From Clostridium prolinivorans (GTDB lineage: Bacteria > Bacillota > Clostridia > Clostridiales > Clostridiaceae): 46,769 nucleotides of DNA. The notes below the pieces were generated by a model. It ran no database searches. It had not been told where the DNA came from and was given only the letters and a program-made list of their open reading frames with translations. The DNA is taken from positions 1-46,769 of the forward strand of contig NZ_RJWG01000014.1 of assembly GCF_004011155.1 (NCBI RefSeq), written 5' to 3'. Positions 18,075-27,629 of this stretch are shown here, piece by piece. Both the position numbers and the translations under genes were made by a program. Each line of letters opens with the position of its first letter. Within the stretch, counting starts at the first letter, position 1.

Positions 18075-18590
18075 ATGACTGGAGGAAATAACAATGAAAA
18101 CAATTCATTAGATGATCTTTACAGTAATTTTGGAAGCACAAGCGATAGCGAAATGGCTCAAGAAATAAGCAGTCTTAAAGAACAGCTAAGAAGTATGCAG
18201 CAGGCTCTTTATGATATACAATCCAGTTCTCTTATTTCTTCAGAGAATTTTAATTCCTCTCAAAATAATGGGAATAATGGAAATCAAAATAAACAAAATA
18301 ACCAAAATTCTAATGGAAACTTTAAAAATTCTCAAGCTTTAAATACACTTTTAAAGCAAATAAGTGATTTTAGAAAAGAAGCTCAAAAGCAGCAAGAACA
18401 AGCTCAAATGGAAGTAGAAAAGTCTATTTCTCAGGCTATACAAATTTTACAGCAAGCTAATGATCAAATACATTCAAATGCAGCACTAACGCAAATGAAT
18501 GTACTTATAGATCAAGCTCAGCAGCAACTAAACGGTATGGGTTCTATGCCAAAAAATAACGAAGGTAAAAAAGATAAAAATAAGGCTTAA
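18075..18590 (+). CDS. Gln/Asn-rich helical protein of unknown function
   Basis: A 171-residue soluble protein. After a short acidic head come a predicted coiled-coil segment (SLKEQLRSMQQALYDIQ), an Asn/Gln low-complexity linker, and a longer Gln-rich helix with alanine repeats, ending in a lysine-rich tail. No signal peptide or membrane segment. The ATG at 18057 adds six residues, but TGGAGG lies between it and the ATG at 18075, which is chosen. I recognise no family. It ends 12 bp before the DNA glycosylase gene, so the two are likely in one transcript. Confidence 0.7.
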   Translation: MTGGNNNENNSLDDLYSNFGSTSDSEMAQEISSLKEQLRSMQQALYDIQSSSLISSENFNSSQNNGNNGNQNKQNNQNSNGNFKNSQALNTLLKQISDFRKEAQKQQEQAQMEVEKSISQAIQILQQANDQIHSNAALTQMNVLIDQAQQQLNGMGSMPKNNEGKKDKNKA

Positions 18591-18602
18591 AATAATAAAG
18601 TT

Positions 18603-19217
18603 ATGGAAAAGCTTAAAAGAGAATTTTACAAAAAAGATGCAGTTACAGTTGCAAAATGCCTTTTAGGAAAATATCTTGTTCACTTAATAGATAATGAAGA
18701 AGTTATAGGAAAAATTGTAGAAACAGAGGCATATATGGGCCCTACTGATAAAGCTGCTCATTCTTATAATAATAGAAGAACTCCTAGAAATGAAGTTATG
18801 TATGGTAATCCAGGTTTTGCCTATATTTATATGATATATGGAATGTATAACTGTATGAATGTTGTTGTAGAAGAAATAAATAAGCCTCAAGCTGTATTAA
18901 TAAGAGCTTTAGAACCTGTAAAAGGTTTTGAAATCATGAGTAAATTTAGATATAAAAAAAATTATAAAATAATTTCTAAAAGAGAAAAATTAGGCTTGAC
19001 TAACGGTCCAGGTAAACTTTGTAAAGCACTAAATATAGATAGAACTTTAAACGGAGAAGATTTATGCGGCTCAAGGCTTTATATATTAGAAAATGATATT
19101 AAAGAAAATTTTCATATAGTGGCTTCTAAAAGAATAAATATAGATTACGCAGAAGAAGCTAAAGACTATCTTTGGAGATTTTATATAAAAGATAATCCTT
19201 ATATATCTATTAAATAA
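18603..19217 (+). CDS. 3-methyladenine DNA glycosylase (AAG/MPG family)
   Basis: A 204-residue alkyladenine glycosylase that excises 3-methyladenine, hypoxanthine and related lesions in base-excision repair. Family motifs include the N-terminal FYKKDAVTVAKCLLGKYLVH, the catalytic-site region VETEAYMGPTDKAAHSYN, YMIYGMYNCMNVV and LTNGPGKLCKAL. Length is normal for bacterial members. The ribosome-binding site is weak, and the gene starts 12 bp after the upstream stop, so translation may depend on the upstream gene. Confidence 0.93.
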   Translation: MEKLKREFYKKDAVTVAKCLLGKYLVHLIDNEEVIGKIVETEAYMGPTDKAAHSYNNRRTPRNEVMYGNPGFAYIYMIYGMYNCMNVVVEEINKPQAVLIRALEPVKGFEIMSKFRYKKNYKIISKREKLGLTNGPGKLCKALNIDRTLNGEDLCGSRLYILENDIKENFHIVASKRINIDYAEEAKDYLWRFYIKDNPYISIK

Positions 19218-19344
19218 TTATATAATCACTTTTATTATCCTTTCTTAATATAATATTTTTCTTACAATTAAACTCATAATTAATTATTTTATAATAAAAA
19301 CTCAATTAAATAGTATTTTATTAGTAGTTACAATTAACTTATAA

Positions 19345-19433
19345 TTGCTTGTATTTATAACACACAAGTCAAACCAACAGAAAGTTACATAACTTGAAAT
19401 TAACATAGCATATATTTGCTTGTATTTTTATAA
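19345..19433 (+). repeat. Direct repeat in cspA upstream region
   Basis: TTGCTTGTATTTATAA (19345-19360) recurs as TTGCTTGTATTTTTATAA (19416-19433), 71 bp later, in the 270-bp leader region of the cold-shock gene. The second copy contains a TATAAT. They may be duplicated promoter elements or part of the 5' untranslated region; sequence alone does not decide. Confidence 0.4.
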
Positions 19434-19487
19434 TAGATTTGAACATAATAAATTTAAAATAAATTAAATAAAGGAAGGATAATATTT

Positions 19488-19682
19488 ATGGAAACAGGAA
19501 TAGTTAAATGGTTTAATCCAGAAAAAGGTTATGGATTTATATCTCAAGATGGAGGGGACGATATTTTTGTTCATTATACAGCTGTAAAAATGGATAAACA
19601 GCTTGAAGCTGGTAATGAAGTACAGTTTGAAATAGTTCAAGGACGGAAAGGTCCTCAAGCTGCTAATGTAAAAATATACTAA
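19488..19682 (+). CDS. csp: Cold-shock protein (CspA family)
   Basis: A 64-residue single cold-shock domain that binds single-stranded RNA and DNA. RNP1 is KGYGFIS and RNP2 is DIFVHYTA; the start [14 protein letters not shown] is typical. AAGGAAGG precedes the ATG. The long upstream gap fits the structured leaders often seen on cold-shock genes, and a strong terminator follows, so it is monocistronic. Confidence 0.96.
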   Translation: METGIVKWFNPEKGYGFISQDGGDDIFVHYTAVKMDKQLEAGNEVQFEIVQGRKGPQAANVKIY

Positions 19683-19770
19683 ATTAGATATTATACTAAA
19701 TTAAATCTAAAATTTTAATATAAAGCTAATATAAAACTAATAAATAACTAATATAATAAGGCTTATATAT

Positions 19771-19826
19771 AAATCATGCACATAAAAGTAAAATATTTAT
19801 TCGTACTTTTATATGCATGATTTTTT
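19771..19826 (+). terminator. Terminator of the cold-shock gene
   Basis: Arms AAATCATGCA..ATAAAAGTA and TACTTTTAT..TGCATGATTT pair almost perfectly and run into T6. It may also serve the convergent ComB-like gene, which ends at 19891. Confidence 0.85.
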
Positions 19827-19890
19827 ATATTTTGTTATTTTTCCATATGTTTTATAAATGAACTATTTAAGTATTTGATTACAAACATTT

Positions 19891-20601
19891 TTATGTTGTT
19901 ATTTTTCCATCTTTGTATTGAGGTACAATATTTATTATACTTTTTTGGCAACAATAATTAATATCATCTATAAGATTTAATTTTTTAATCTTTTTATAGT
20001 GATTAGCATATTTTATAAAGCTAAAAATATCTTCATTGTTTTTATAAATATAATGAGCAGTTGTACTTATATCAGAAAGTTCTATATCTTTTTTTAAAAT
20101 TTTTAAACAATCAATTATATATCCGCTGCAAATAAAATCATCTATAGAAAATTCATCATAAGTTCCAGCATTTATAAATACAACATCATTATTAAGTTCT
20201 ATTATCTTTTTAGCTGCAGCCTCTCCATTTATTAAAGCTGCAATTAAAATATTTTCAGCTCCTTCTGCACTTTTTATAGCTCTGGTTCCATTAGTAGTTG
20301 TAAGCACTATTGTTTTATCTTTAACTGTTTCTTTTGTATATTCAAGAGGAGAATTAGAACAATCAAATCCTTCTATTTTTACAGCCTCTCTTTCGCCCCC
20401 TAATATATACTTATCTCTATTTTCTTTTAAAAATTTTAAAGCATCTTCAATAGTTAAAGCAGGTATAACTTCTTTACATCTATTATTGATAGCTGTAACT
20501 ATCACTGAAGTTGCTCTAAGCATATCTATAACAACTACCGTTTTATCTAAAATTTTTTCTTTTTTTATATCCCCTGCAGAAATAATAATATCAACTTTCA
20601 T
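19891..20601 (-). CDS. ComB-like 2-phosphosulfolactate phosphatase family protein
   Basis: A 236-residue member of the ComB family. ComB dephosphorylates 2-phosphosulfolactate in coenzyme M synthesis in methanogens, and relatives are common in Firmicutes where that pathway is absent, so the true substrate here is uncertain. Family motifs include [34 protein letters not shown] and [13 protein letters not shown] three codons upstream overlaps the AAAGGTG ribosome-binding site, so the ATG at 20601 is chosen. Downstream of the ger operon on the same strand, separated by about 70 bp. Confidence 0.85.
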   Translation of the reverse strand: MKVDIIISAGDIKKEKILDKTVVVIDMLRATSVIVTAINNRCKEVIPALTIEDALKFLKENRDKYILGGEREAVKIEGFDCSNSPLEYTKETVKDKTIVLTTTNGTRAIKSAEGAENILIAALINGEAAAKKIIELNNDVVFINAGTYDEFSIDDFICSGYIIDCLKILKKDIELSDISTTAHYIYKNNEDIFSFIKYANHYKKIKKLNLIDDINYCCQKSIINIVPQYKDGKITT

Positions 20602-20672
20602 AAATCTCACCTTTATATAATTAAATTAATAATATTACAATTATTAATTTAATTATATCACGGTTATATTAA

Positions 20673-21773
20673 TTATCCATTATTTATATTTGTAATTATT
20701 TTTTTATATCTTATTTTGCATATAAAAAAAATTAAAAGTGGTAATATTACCTCAAATATAAAACCATAATAGGGATAAACTTTTAAATTCCATTCCGTAA
20801 GTTGCATCATATCATCTGCAGCTAAAAATGCTAAATTCATTAAAATTAAAGCTGTAGGTGTAACTATAAATCTATAATCATTAAAATTAAAAATTTTGGA
20901 AATACCTTTTGAAGCACCTAAAAGAGAAATACTTATCTGAACAAATCCTGCAATTAAAAACACAATTGATACAGCTGATTCAAGTCTTTGAAGAAAATAC
21001 CCTATATTTATTTTTTCAACAGCATTATATGTTGAATAATAAGTTGTAGACATAACATATGAACCTAATACCATTATATTTCTTGCTGCAATAAAAACTA
21101 AAACAGTTCCTGATAATAAAAGACCTGATATATAAGTTTTAAAAATAGATTTTTTATCTTTTAAACATGAAAAAACCATTGTGAATATAACTGTTTCTGC
21201 AAATGGAAAAGAAAAGGCAGAAAAGCCTCCTTTAATAACTGGTTTTACTCCATTTTCAAGTATAGGTAATAAATTGTTAATCTTCATATTAGGTATAGAC
21301 AATATTAAATTCATAAAAATTATAAATACAAGAAATACTATCAATATTTCTGCCCATCTTCCAAGAACTTCAATTCCTTCTTTTACTGCCCAAGTAGAAA
21401 GAAACATAATCATTCCCATAAACACTATTTTAGGAGTTTCATTTAATCCTACAGTAGATACAAATTCGCTAAAAGTATATAATACTAAAGCCCCTATATG
21501 AAGAGCATACCATATATATATAAGGCTAATAATTCTTCCAATAATTTTGCCAAAAGCTAAATTTAAAATATCAAATATATCCTTACCTTCAAACATAGAA
21601 AGAAGTTTTGCATAAATCATTAATACAGGTAAAGCCATTAATATGCCTAATATTTTTGCAAGCCATACATCTTTTAGTGCTGCACCTGCCGTACCTAAAA
21701 CTAAAGCACTTCCCCATATAAATAATATAATTAATATTATACCTTGTTTGTCTGAAATTATTTCTTTATTCAT
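20673..21773 (-). CDS. Spore germination receptor subunit B (GerAB/GerKB family)
   Basis: A 366-residue integral membrane protein with about ten segments, of the amino-acid-permease-like GerAB family. This subunit is thought to form the germinant-binding part of receptors in the spore inner membrane. Starts MNKEIISDKQGIILIILFIWGSA. It is the last gene of the minus-strand A-C-D-B operon. Its ribosome-binding site AGGAG lies inside the end of the small D gene and is unusually far (about 14 bases) from the ATG, so translational coupling is likely. Confidence 0.9.
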   Translation of the reverse strand: MNKEIISDKQGIILIILFIWGSALVLGTAGAALKDVWLAKILGILMALPVLMIYAKLLSMFEGKDIFDILNLAFGKIIGRIISLIYIWYALHIGALVLYTFSEFVSTVGLNETPKIVFMGMIMFLSTWAVKEGIEVLGRWAEILIVFLVFIIFMNLILSIPNMKINNLLPILENGVKPVIKGGFSAFSFPFAETVIFTMVFSCLKDKKSIFKTYISGLLLSGTVLVFIAARNIMVLGSYVMSTTYYSTYNAVEKINIGYFLQRLESAVSIVFLIAGFVQISISLLGASKGISKIFNFNDYRFIVTPTALILMNLAFLAADDMMQLTEWNLKVYPYYGFIFEVILPLLIFFICKIRYKKIITNINNG

Positions 21774-21780
21774 TTATAAA

Positions 21781-22005
21781 TCACATCTCCTGAAATTGCT
21801 TTAATATAGGTTTAAAAAGTTTTGTTGTAATTGATGCTATGCTTTGCATTTCACTGCCTGATTCTATATTTATACTAAGCATTAATGATAATAAAATAAC
21901 AATAATATATACTAAAGCTTTCTTTTTTGCCTTATTTTTGTACAATGGTATTACTTCTATAAAAATTATAAACATATATATAAATATTGTTAGCAGTAAA
22001 TTCAC
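21781..22005 (-). CDS. Small two-helix membrane protein, ger operon D-type subunit
   Basis: A 74-residue protein with two hydrophobic segments separated by a basic loop (YKNKAKKKA). It lies between gerC and gerB, with AAGGAGGAG overlapping the gerC stop. In Bacillus, small two-helix D-subunit genes found in some ger operons modulate receptor activity; size, topology and location match that group here. Start may be TTG (22008) or GTG (22005); the GTG has the better 8-base spacing. Assignment is by context and topology, not by a recognised motif. Confidence 0.7.
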   Translation of the reverse strand: MNLLLTIFIYMFIIFIEVIPLYKNKAKKKALVYIIVILLSLMLSINIESGSEMQSIASITTKLFKPILKQFQEM

Positions 22006-22008
22006 CAA

Positions 22009-23157
22009 TTACTCCTCCTTTATAGGCTTTGAACTTATTTCACTTCCTTTAATTATAAAATCAACATTTATATTTACTGGAAGTTTTTCAAACTCCTCAT
22101 CCCATTTTGGCTTTAAACTTTTCCATAAATTTTTATTTTCTATATTTATTTTATCTCCAAATGAAAAAATGTCACTTTTATATTCATTTTGCATTTTTTT
22201 TACTATATACTCTAATCTATTTTTAAGCTTTTTTTCAGCATCTTTTTTTATTTTCTCTTTAACATCTTCTTTATAAAAAGGTATACTTCCATTAACTTCT
22301 CCAATGCTTACAGTAGTTGTAATATAAACATTTACTTTAATTTTACCATCTTCATATTCTGGCTTTATTTTTGCTTTGTTTTTAAATATTTCAAAAGTAA
22401 TATCGCTGTCACTTTCTGCTATATCTTGAACAGCCCAAACTCCCCCTTTTAATTTTCCCATAACCCATAATGCATATTGAGTTTCTTCTCCTGTTAAATA
22501 GCCTACTACTTTATTATATTTTAATACAGCACTGCCTTTAATTTCTGGTGTTATATTATCATTTACCTGAGTTATGTCTATAAGAGGTATTAAAATAGCT
22601 TTTTCTTTAGATGCAAAATTTTCTATTATATCAGTAATAATAATTTTAGGATATTTTGAAGCATCCTTTTGATTTTCTAATATATATTCAAGTTTAGTAG
22701 TTCTAAGTTCATTTTCTTTATGGCCTGTTTCTAATATTTCTTTTGCTGTATCTTTATTAGATATCAATATCATTAAGTTTTCTCTAGGCTCTACATCTCT
22801 ATAAAAAAAATCAAGTACAGATGAAATATCTTCAGAAGCAATACTCTTACTTAAAATTCCTACACTTGCATGTGCCCAAAATAATTTTTTACCTGCTATT
22901 TCTATAAATCCTCTTACTGCTTCAAATATTGTTCCTGCTTTATATTCATAAATATTTGACATATACTGTGATTGATTTTGTCCTGTTTCAGGCCTTACAA
23001 TCTCTACTGTAAGTATATATTCATTATCTATTTTATCTATTGCAAAAGCCATAACAATATTAAACCTTTCAATATCTTTATAGTTCCAGCAAGAAGTGCT
23101 TAAAAATGTATTTACTATTATCATAAATATAAGCAGCAATTTTTTGAAAACTTTCAT
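22009..23157 (-). CDS. Spore germination receptor subunit C lipoprotein (GerAC/GerKC family)
   Basis: A 382-residue lipoprotein. The signal peptide ends in a lipobox LSTSC with the lipidated Cys at residue 23, followed by WNYKDIERFNIVMAFAIDK, the usual GerC opening (W...R/E...VVA.GID). It anchors at the outer face of the spore inner membrane as part of the receptor. A GTG four codons upstream overlaps the AAAGGTGG ribosome-binding site, so the ATG at 23157 is chosen. It follows gerA by 14 bp. Confidence 0.9.
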   Translation of the reverse strand: MKVFKKLLLIFMIIVNTFLSTSCWNYKDIERFNIVMAFAIDKIDNEYILTVEIVRPETGQNQSQYMSNIYEYKAGTIFEAVRGFIEIAGKKLFWAHASVGILSKSIASEDISSVLDFFYRDVEPRENLMILISNKDTAKEILETGHKENELRTTKLEYILENQKDASKYPKIIITDIIENFASKEKAILIPLIDITQVNDNITPEIKGSAVLKYNKVVGYLTGEETQYALWVMGKLKGGVWAVQDIAESDSDITFEIFKNKAKIKPEYEDGKIKVNVYITTTVSIGEVNGSIPFYKEDVKEKIKKDAEKKLKNRLEYIVKKMQNEYKSDIFSFGDKINIENKNLWKSLKPKWDEEFEKLPVNINVDFIIKGSEISSKPIKEE

Positions 23158-23171
23158 AAATTGTTCCACCT

Positions 23172-24665
23172 TTAATTTTTTATTTTACGCTGCCTTTGCC
23201 TGTCTTTATTAAATAGTTTTGGACGAAAATTCATATAAGGCCAAGGTTTTCTAACGCTTGCATCCCTCATATCTTCAAATCTTATAATTGAGCTATTCAT
23301 CATATAAGGAATTCCAAATGATCTTATTGAAACTAAATAAATAAATAAAGCCATAATACCAAATATATAACCATATAAACCTAATATTGATGAAAGAATT
23401 AATAATATAAATCTGATTATTATAAGTACTCCTACCATATTAGGAAGAAGAAAAGAAGCAAGGCCTGTTAATGCCGTAACTATTACCATAGGAGCACTTA
23501 CAATTCTGGCATTTACTGCTGCATCTCCAAGTACTAAAGCGCCTATAATACTTACTGCCTGACCTATAGGTTCTGGAAGCCTTGCTCCTGCTTCTCTTAA
23601 TATATCAAAACCAATTAACATAAATACAGCTTCAACTATAGTAGGAAACGGAATACCAATCCTTGAAGCATATATACTTAAAAGAAGTGATGTTGGTATT
23701 AATTCCTGATGAAAACTAGTTATTGCAACATACAAAGAAGGAACACTTATAGATAAAAAAAATGCAAATATTCTTAAAATCCTATTAAAAGAAGAAAATA
23801 TATAATTATTATAATAATCTTCATAACTTTGAAAATATTCTATAAATATATAAGGAAGTGTAAGTACAAAAGGAGTTCCATCGCATAAAACTACAATCCT
23901 TCCTTCAAGTATTTTTCCTGCTGCTGCATCAGGACTTTCTGTACTTCCTATAGTTTTAAATATGGAAAGTGGTGCATCAGATATAAATTCCTCTATATAT
24001 TGAGATTCTAATACACCATCTATATTTATTTTACTTAATCTATTTTTAAGTTCTTCAAGTATATCAGGTAAAACTAATTTATCTAAATAGCATAAAGCTA
24101 TCTTAGTTTTTGTTTTTTCTCCTAATTCCATAAAGGTAAATTTTAAATCTTTATTTTTTACTTTTCTTCTTATAAGAGTTGTATTTGTAATAATACTTTC
24201 AGTAAATCCTTCTCTAGGACCTTTTACTTTCTTTTCTGAAGGAGGTTCATTTATAGTTCTTGTTGGCCATCCTTTACTATCTAAAACTAATGCTTCATTA
24301 ACACCATCCATAAGAACTATAGTATCGCCATATAGCATACCTCCTATCATTTTATCAATATCTTCTTCTTTTTTTACTTCAGAGACATTTATAACATTTT
24401 TAGCTATTATATCTAAAATATTTTTAGGAGATATTCTCTCTATTATATTTAAATTTTGCAAATTAACATCCATAAGCTGCTCTATTATGTATTCGACAAT
24501 TACTTGTTTGTTTATCATACCATCTGCATATATAATGCAATATCTTAAATTTCTATTATACTTATTTTGAATTTCTCTAAATTTTATTGTGTCGTCACCT
24601 TTAAATATTTTTTTAAATAAATCTATATTTTGAGCAAGTACATTTGAAAGTTTAATAAAAATCAC
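23172..24665 (-). CDS. Spore germination receptor subunit A (GerAA/GerKA family)
   Basis: A 497-residue GerA-family membrane protein. The soluble N-terminal half includes GDTIVLMDGVNEALVLDSKG and PSEKKVKGPREGFTESI; the C-terminal half has about five or six membrane segments and the family stretch EGRIVVLCDGTPFVLTLP. First gene of the minus-strand operon A-C-D-B. The start is unclear. The first possible codon, GTG at 24665, overlaps the AAGGTG ribosome-binding site, and the best-spaced codon is ATT at 24656, a rare start. Confidence 0.9.
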   Translation of the reverse strand: MIFIKLSNVLAQNIDLFKKIFKGDDTIKFREIQNKYNRNLRYCIIYADGMINKQVIVEYIIEQLMDVNLQNLNIIERISPKNILDIIAKNVINVSEVKKEEDIDKMIGGMLYGDTIVLMDGVNEALVLDSKGWPTRTINEPPSEKKVKGPREGFTESIITNTTLIRRKVKNKDLKFTFMELGEKTKTKIALCYLDKLVLPDILEELKNRLSKINIDGVLESQYIEEFISDAPLSIFKTIGSTESPDAAAGKILEGRIVVLCDGTPFVLTLPYIFIEYFQSYEDYYNNYIFSSFNRILRIFAFFLSISVPSLYVAITSFHQELIPTSLLLSIYASRIGIPFPTIVEAVFMLIGFDILREAGARLPEPIGQAVSIIGALVLGDAAVNARIVSAPMVIVTALTGLASFLLPNMVGVLIIIRFILLILSSILGLYGYIFGIMALFIYLVSIRSFGIPYMMNSSIIRFEDMRDASVRKPWPYMNFRPKLFNKDRQRQRKIKN

Positions 24666-24787
24666 CTTCTTATTTTTTTACTTATTTTATTATTTGCATA
24701 TTCTGACAATATATTCTTACATATAAGTGAGTATAAATATATATTTTTTACATAAACTAAATCATAAAAATTATAGTGGTGATAGTT

Positions 24788-26434
24788 ATGAATAATTTTT
24801 TCAAAAATTTATTATATAAACAAGACAAAAATCAAGGTATTCAGTATAAAGAAATAGAAACATCAATAAACAATATATTTAAAGGTGAAGAAGAAAATGT
24901 TAATGCACAAACACCTAAAAAATTAATTCCTTCTAAAAATCTTGAAAGAAATAAAAAATATATACAAACAGTATTTACAAAATGCGATGACATAATTTAT
25001 AGAGAAATAAATATTATGAGTGATAATAAATATAATGCTGTTTGTATTTATATAAAAAACATGATATCTTCACAAATTGCTGAAAATATTATTAATAAAT
25101 TAAGCAGCCCTCCTTCTAATTATCAACATATAAACAATATTAAAGAATATTGTAAATCTACTACTGGAATTGATGAATCTGATGAAATAGAAGATTTAAA
25201 TCAAATAGTTGATGCTATTACTGAAGGTGAAATGATTTTAATAATTAATGGAATTGATAGAGGATACTCAATTGATATAAAAAGCCCTCCCTCAAGATCC
25301 ATAGAGCAGCCTGTAAGCGAAAGCGTTACAAGAGGTCCTAAAGAAGGATTTATAGAAGATCATTTTATAAATATTTCTCTTATACGTAAAAAAATTAAAA
25401 GCCCTAACCTTAAAGTAGAAGGTTTAAAAGTTGGAAGACAAACTAATACAAATTTAAGTATAGTTTATATGGAAAATATAGCAAACAAAAGCATTGTAGA
25501 TGAAGTTAGAAATAGAATAAAACAAATTGATATAGATTCAGTTTTAGCATCAAGCTACATTGAAGAATATATAGAAGATAGCCCATTTAGTATATTCCCC
25601 ACCATATTTAGAACTGAAAAACCTGATGTAGTTTGCGGAAAACTTTTAGAAGGAAGGGTTGCAATTTTTATAAATACTGAACCTGTTGTTTTAATTGTTC
25701 CTACTCTTTTTATAGAGTTTTTTATGTCTCCTGAAGATTATTATTTAAGATTTTACGCCGCCACATTATCTCGCATTATTAGATTTTTATCATTTATATT
25801 ATCTTTAATATTACCTGCAGCTTTTGTATCTTTAGTTACTTTCCATCATGAACTTTTACCAACAGCATTAATTATAAATATCATAAGAGCAAGAGCAAGT
25901 ATACCATTTTCTCCAATGTTTGAAGCTTCATTTATGCTTACTACTTATCTTGTTTTGCAAGAAGCTGATCTTAGGATGCCAAAAACTATGGGGCAGGCTG
26001 TAAGCGTAGTAGGTGGTTTAGTTTTAGGGCAAGCTGCAATAAGTGCAGGTATTGTTAGTACACATATGATTATAGTTGTAGCATTTTCAGCTGTATGTGC
26101 TCTTGCACTGCCTACTCCAGAACTTCAAATGCCTTTATCCTATATTCGTTTTGCACTTTTAATGTTAGGAGGATTTGCAGGTATGGTAGGACTTACATGT
26201 GGATTAATATTTATAGCCATACACCTATTATCTTTAGAATCTTTTGGAGTACCATACTTTTCTCCATTAAGCCCACTAAAACCTCAAGAACTTATGTATG
26301 ATACATTTATAAGATTCCCCATCTGGACTATGAAAAAAAGGCCTAAAACTATAATAGGTAAAGACAGTATAAGAAGAAAAGGCAAGGTAAAAACTAAACC
26401 TATAACTGAAGATGAAAAAGATAAATGTAGTTAG
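24788..26434 (+). CDS. Spore germination receptor subunit A (second operon)
   Basis: A 548-residue GerA-family membrane protein, about 50 residues longer than the minus-strand copy because of an extended charged N terminus. Family motifs: GEMILIINGIDRGYSID, RGPKEGFIEDHFIN and LEGRVAIFINTEPVVLIVP, then membrane segments. The reading frame is open from GTG at 24776, but the ATG at 24788 has GTGGTG upstream at normal spacing. It is first in a plus-strand A-C-B operon and shares a 122-bp divergent promoter region with the other ger operon. Confidence 0.92.
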   Translation: MNNFFKNLLYKQDKNQGIQYKEIETSINNIFKGEEENVNAQTPKKLIPSKNLERNKKYIQTVFTKCDDIIYREINIMSDNKYNAVCIYIKNMISSQIAENIINKLSSPPSNYQHINNIKEYCKSTTGIDESDEIEDLNQIVDAITEGEMILIINGIDRGYSIDIKSPPSRSIEQPVSESVTRGPKEGFIEDHFINISLIRKKIKSPNLKVEGLKVGRQTNTNLSIVYMENIANKSIVDEVRNRIKQIDIDSVLASSYIEEYIEDSPFSIFPTIFRTEKPDVVCGKLLEGRVAIFINTEPVVLIVPTLFIEFFMSPEDYYLRFYAATLSRIIRFLSFILSLILPAAFVSLVTFHHELLPTALIINIIRARASIPFSPMFEASFMLTTYLVLQEADLRMPKTMGQAVSVVGGLVLGQAAISAGIVSTHMIIVVAFSAVCALALPTPELQMPLSYIRFALLMLGGFAGMVGLTCGLIFIAIHLLSLESFGVPYFSPLSPLKPQELMYDTFIRFPIWTMKKRPKTIIGKDSIRRKGKVKTKPITEDEKDKCS

Positions 26435-26445
26435 GTGATAAAAAT

Positions 26446-27609
26446 ATGAAAAAAATTATAATTATTTTTTTATTAAGTCTACAGATTTTTGTTTTTACCT
26501 CTTGCGTAGGCAATAAAAAAGAAATTCAAAAGATATATTTAGTAGTTGCTATGGGGATAGATTTAACTCCGGATAAAAAATATGAAGTAACTTTGCAGGT
26601 GTTAAATCCTTCAGCTTCATCTACTCAAGAATCATCTAATTCTACTTCTCAAAGTAATGAAATTCTTATTTATTCAGGCATAGGAGATACTTTCTACGAT
26701 GCTGTTTTTGAAACTTCTAAAGTTATGGGTAAAATGCAGCATTTTGGGCATTTAAAATATATTGTACTAAGCAAAAGAGTTGCCGAATACTCAGATAAAA
26801 CTTTTAAAGATAACATATTTAGATTAGAAGATATTAGATTAAATACTCCTTTACTTGTAACTAAAGGAAATGCATCTGAAATAGTGTCTGCAAGAACAAA
26901 AGAAGGAATTATTCCAGCTTATGTTGTAGATAATCTTCTTGAAAGGCAGTCTCTTATAGGATATAGGCCTTATACTTACTTACTTGATTTTGTAAATCAA
27001 ATAAATAGTGAAACACCCTATCCTGTACTTGGTGTAATTGAACTTGTAAAGGGTGAGGATAAACTTGGCTCTGAAACATTTAAGCTTTCAGGTTCTGCTG
27101 TATTTAAAAAAGATAAATTAATAGGATTTTTAAATGATAAAGAAACAAGGGGCTTAAACTTTATTGAAGGCAGAGTTGATAGAGGTAACATTACAGCTTA
27201 TTCTTCTAACCTGGGTAAAATATCACTAGAAATTTCAAATTCCTCTAGCAAAATTAAACCTGTATTAAAAAATGATACCATAAATATCCAAATAAAAGTT
27301 AAAACATTATCTGTACTTAGAGCTGCACCTTCTCTGCCTGATCCTGTTAAAGATCCGAAAATTATGGATGAATTAAATAATGCTCAAAATAAAGCTATAA
27401 AAGATGAAATAAATCTTGCTTTAATGGCAGCTCAGCATAATTTAAAAGCAGATATATTTGGCTTTGGAGAAAAAATTCATAAATCTTCTCCAGAAAAATG
27501 GAATTCTATAAAAGAAAACTGGGATTCTTTATTTGAAAATGTGGATATTAATATATCTGTAGAATCCAAAATAAGAACTACAGGTTCAATATTTAAATCC
27601 ATGGAATGA
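26446..27609 (+). CDS. Spore germination receptor subunit C lipoprotein (second operon)
   Basis: A 387-residue GerC-family lipoprotein. Lipobox FTSC with Cys at residue 20, followed by IQKIYLVVAMGIDLTPDKKYEV, the typical mature start. A Ser/Thr/Gln-rich loop (SSTQESSNSTSQSNE) is inserted early, a region that varies among homologues. It follows gerA by 11 bp with TAGGTGAT as the ribosome-binding site. Confidence 0.92.
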   Translation: MKKIIIIFLLSLQIFVFTSCVGNKKEIQKIYLVVAMGIDLTPDKKYEVTLQVLNPSASSTQESSNSTSQSNEILIYSGIGDTFYDAVFETSKVMGKMQHFGHLKYIVLSKRVAEYSDKTFKDNIFRLEDIRLNTPLLVTKGNASEIVSARTKEGIIPAYVVDNLLERQSLIGYRPYTYLLDFVNQINSETPYPVLGVIELVKGEDKLGSETFKLSGSAVFKKDKLIGFLNDKETRGLNFIEGRVDRGNITAYSSNLGKISLEISNSSSKIKPVLKNDTINIQIKVKTLSVLRAAPSLPDPVKDPKIMDELNNAQNKAIKDEINLALMAAQHNLKADIFGFGEKIHKSSPEKWNSIKENWDSLFENVDINISVESKIRTTGSIFKSME

Positions 27610-27629
27610 AAACAAAGGAGAGAATTTTT

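Noticed and set aside
24666-24787. Sigma-G promoters between the ger operons
   Set aside because: Several partial matches to GNATA-N17/18-CATNNTA can be drawn on both strands, but none fits both elements and spacing. The DNA is too AT-rich for a confident call.
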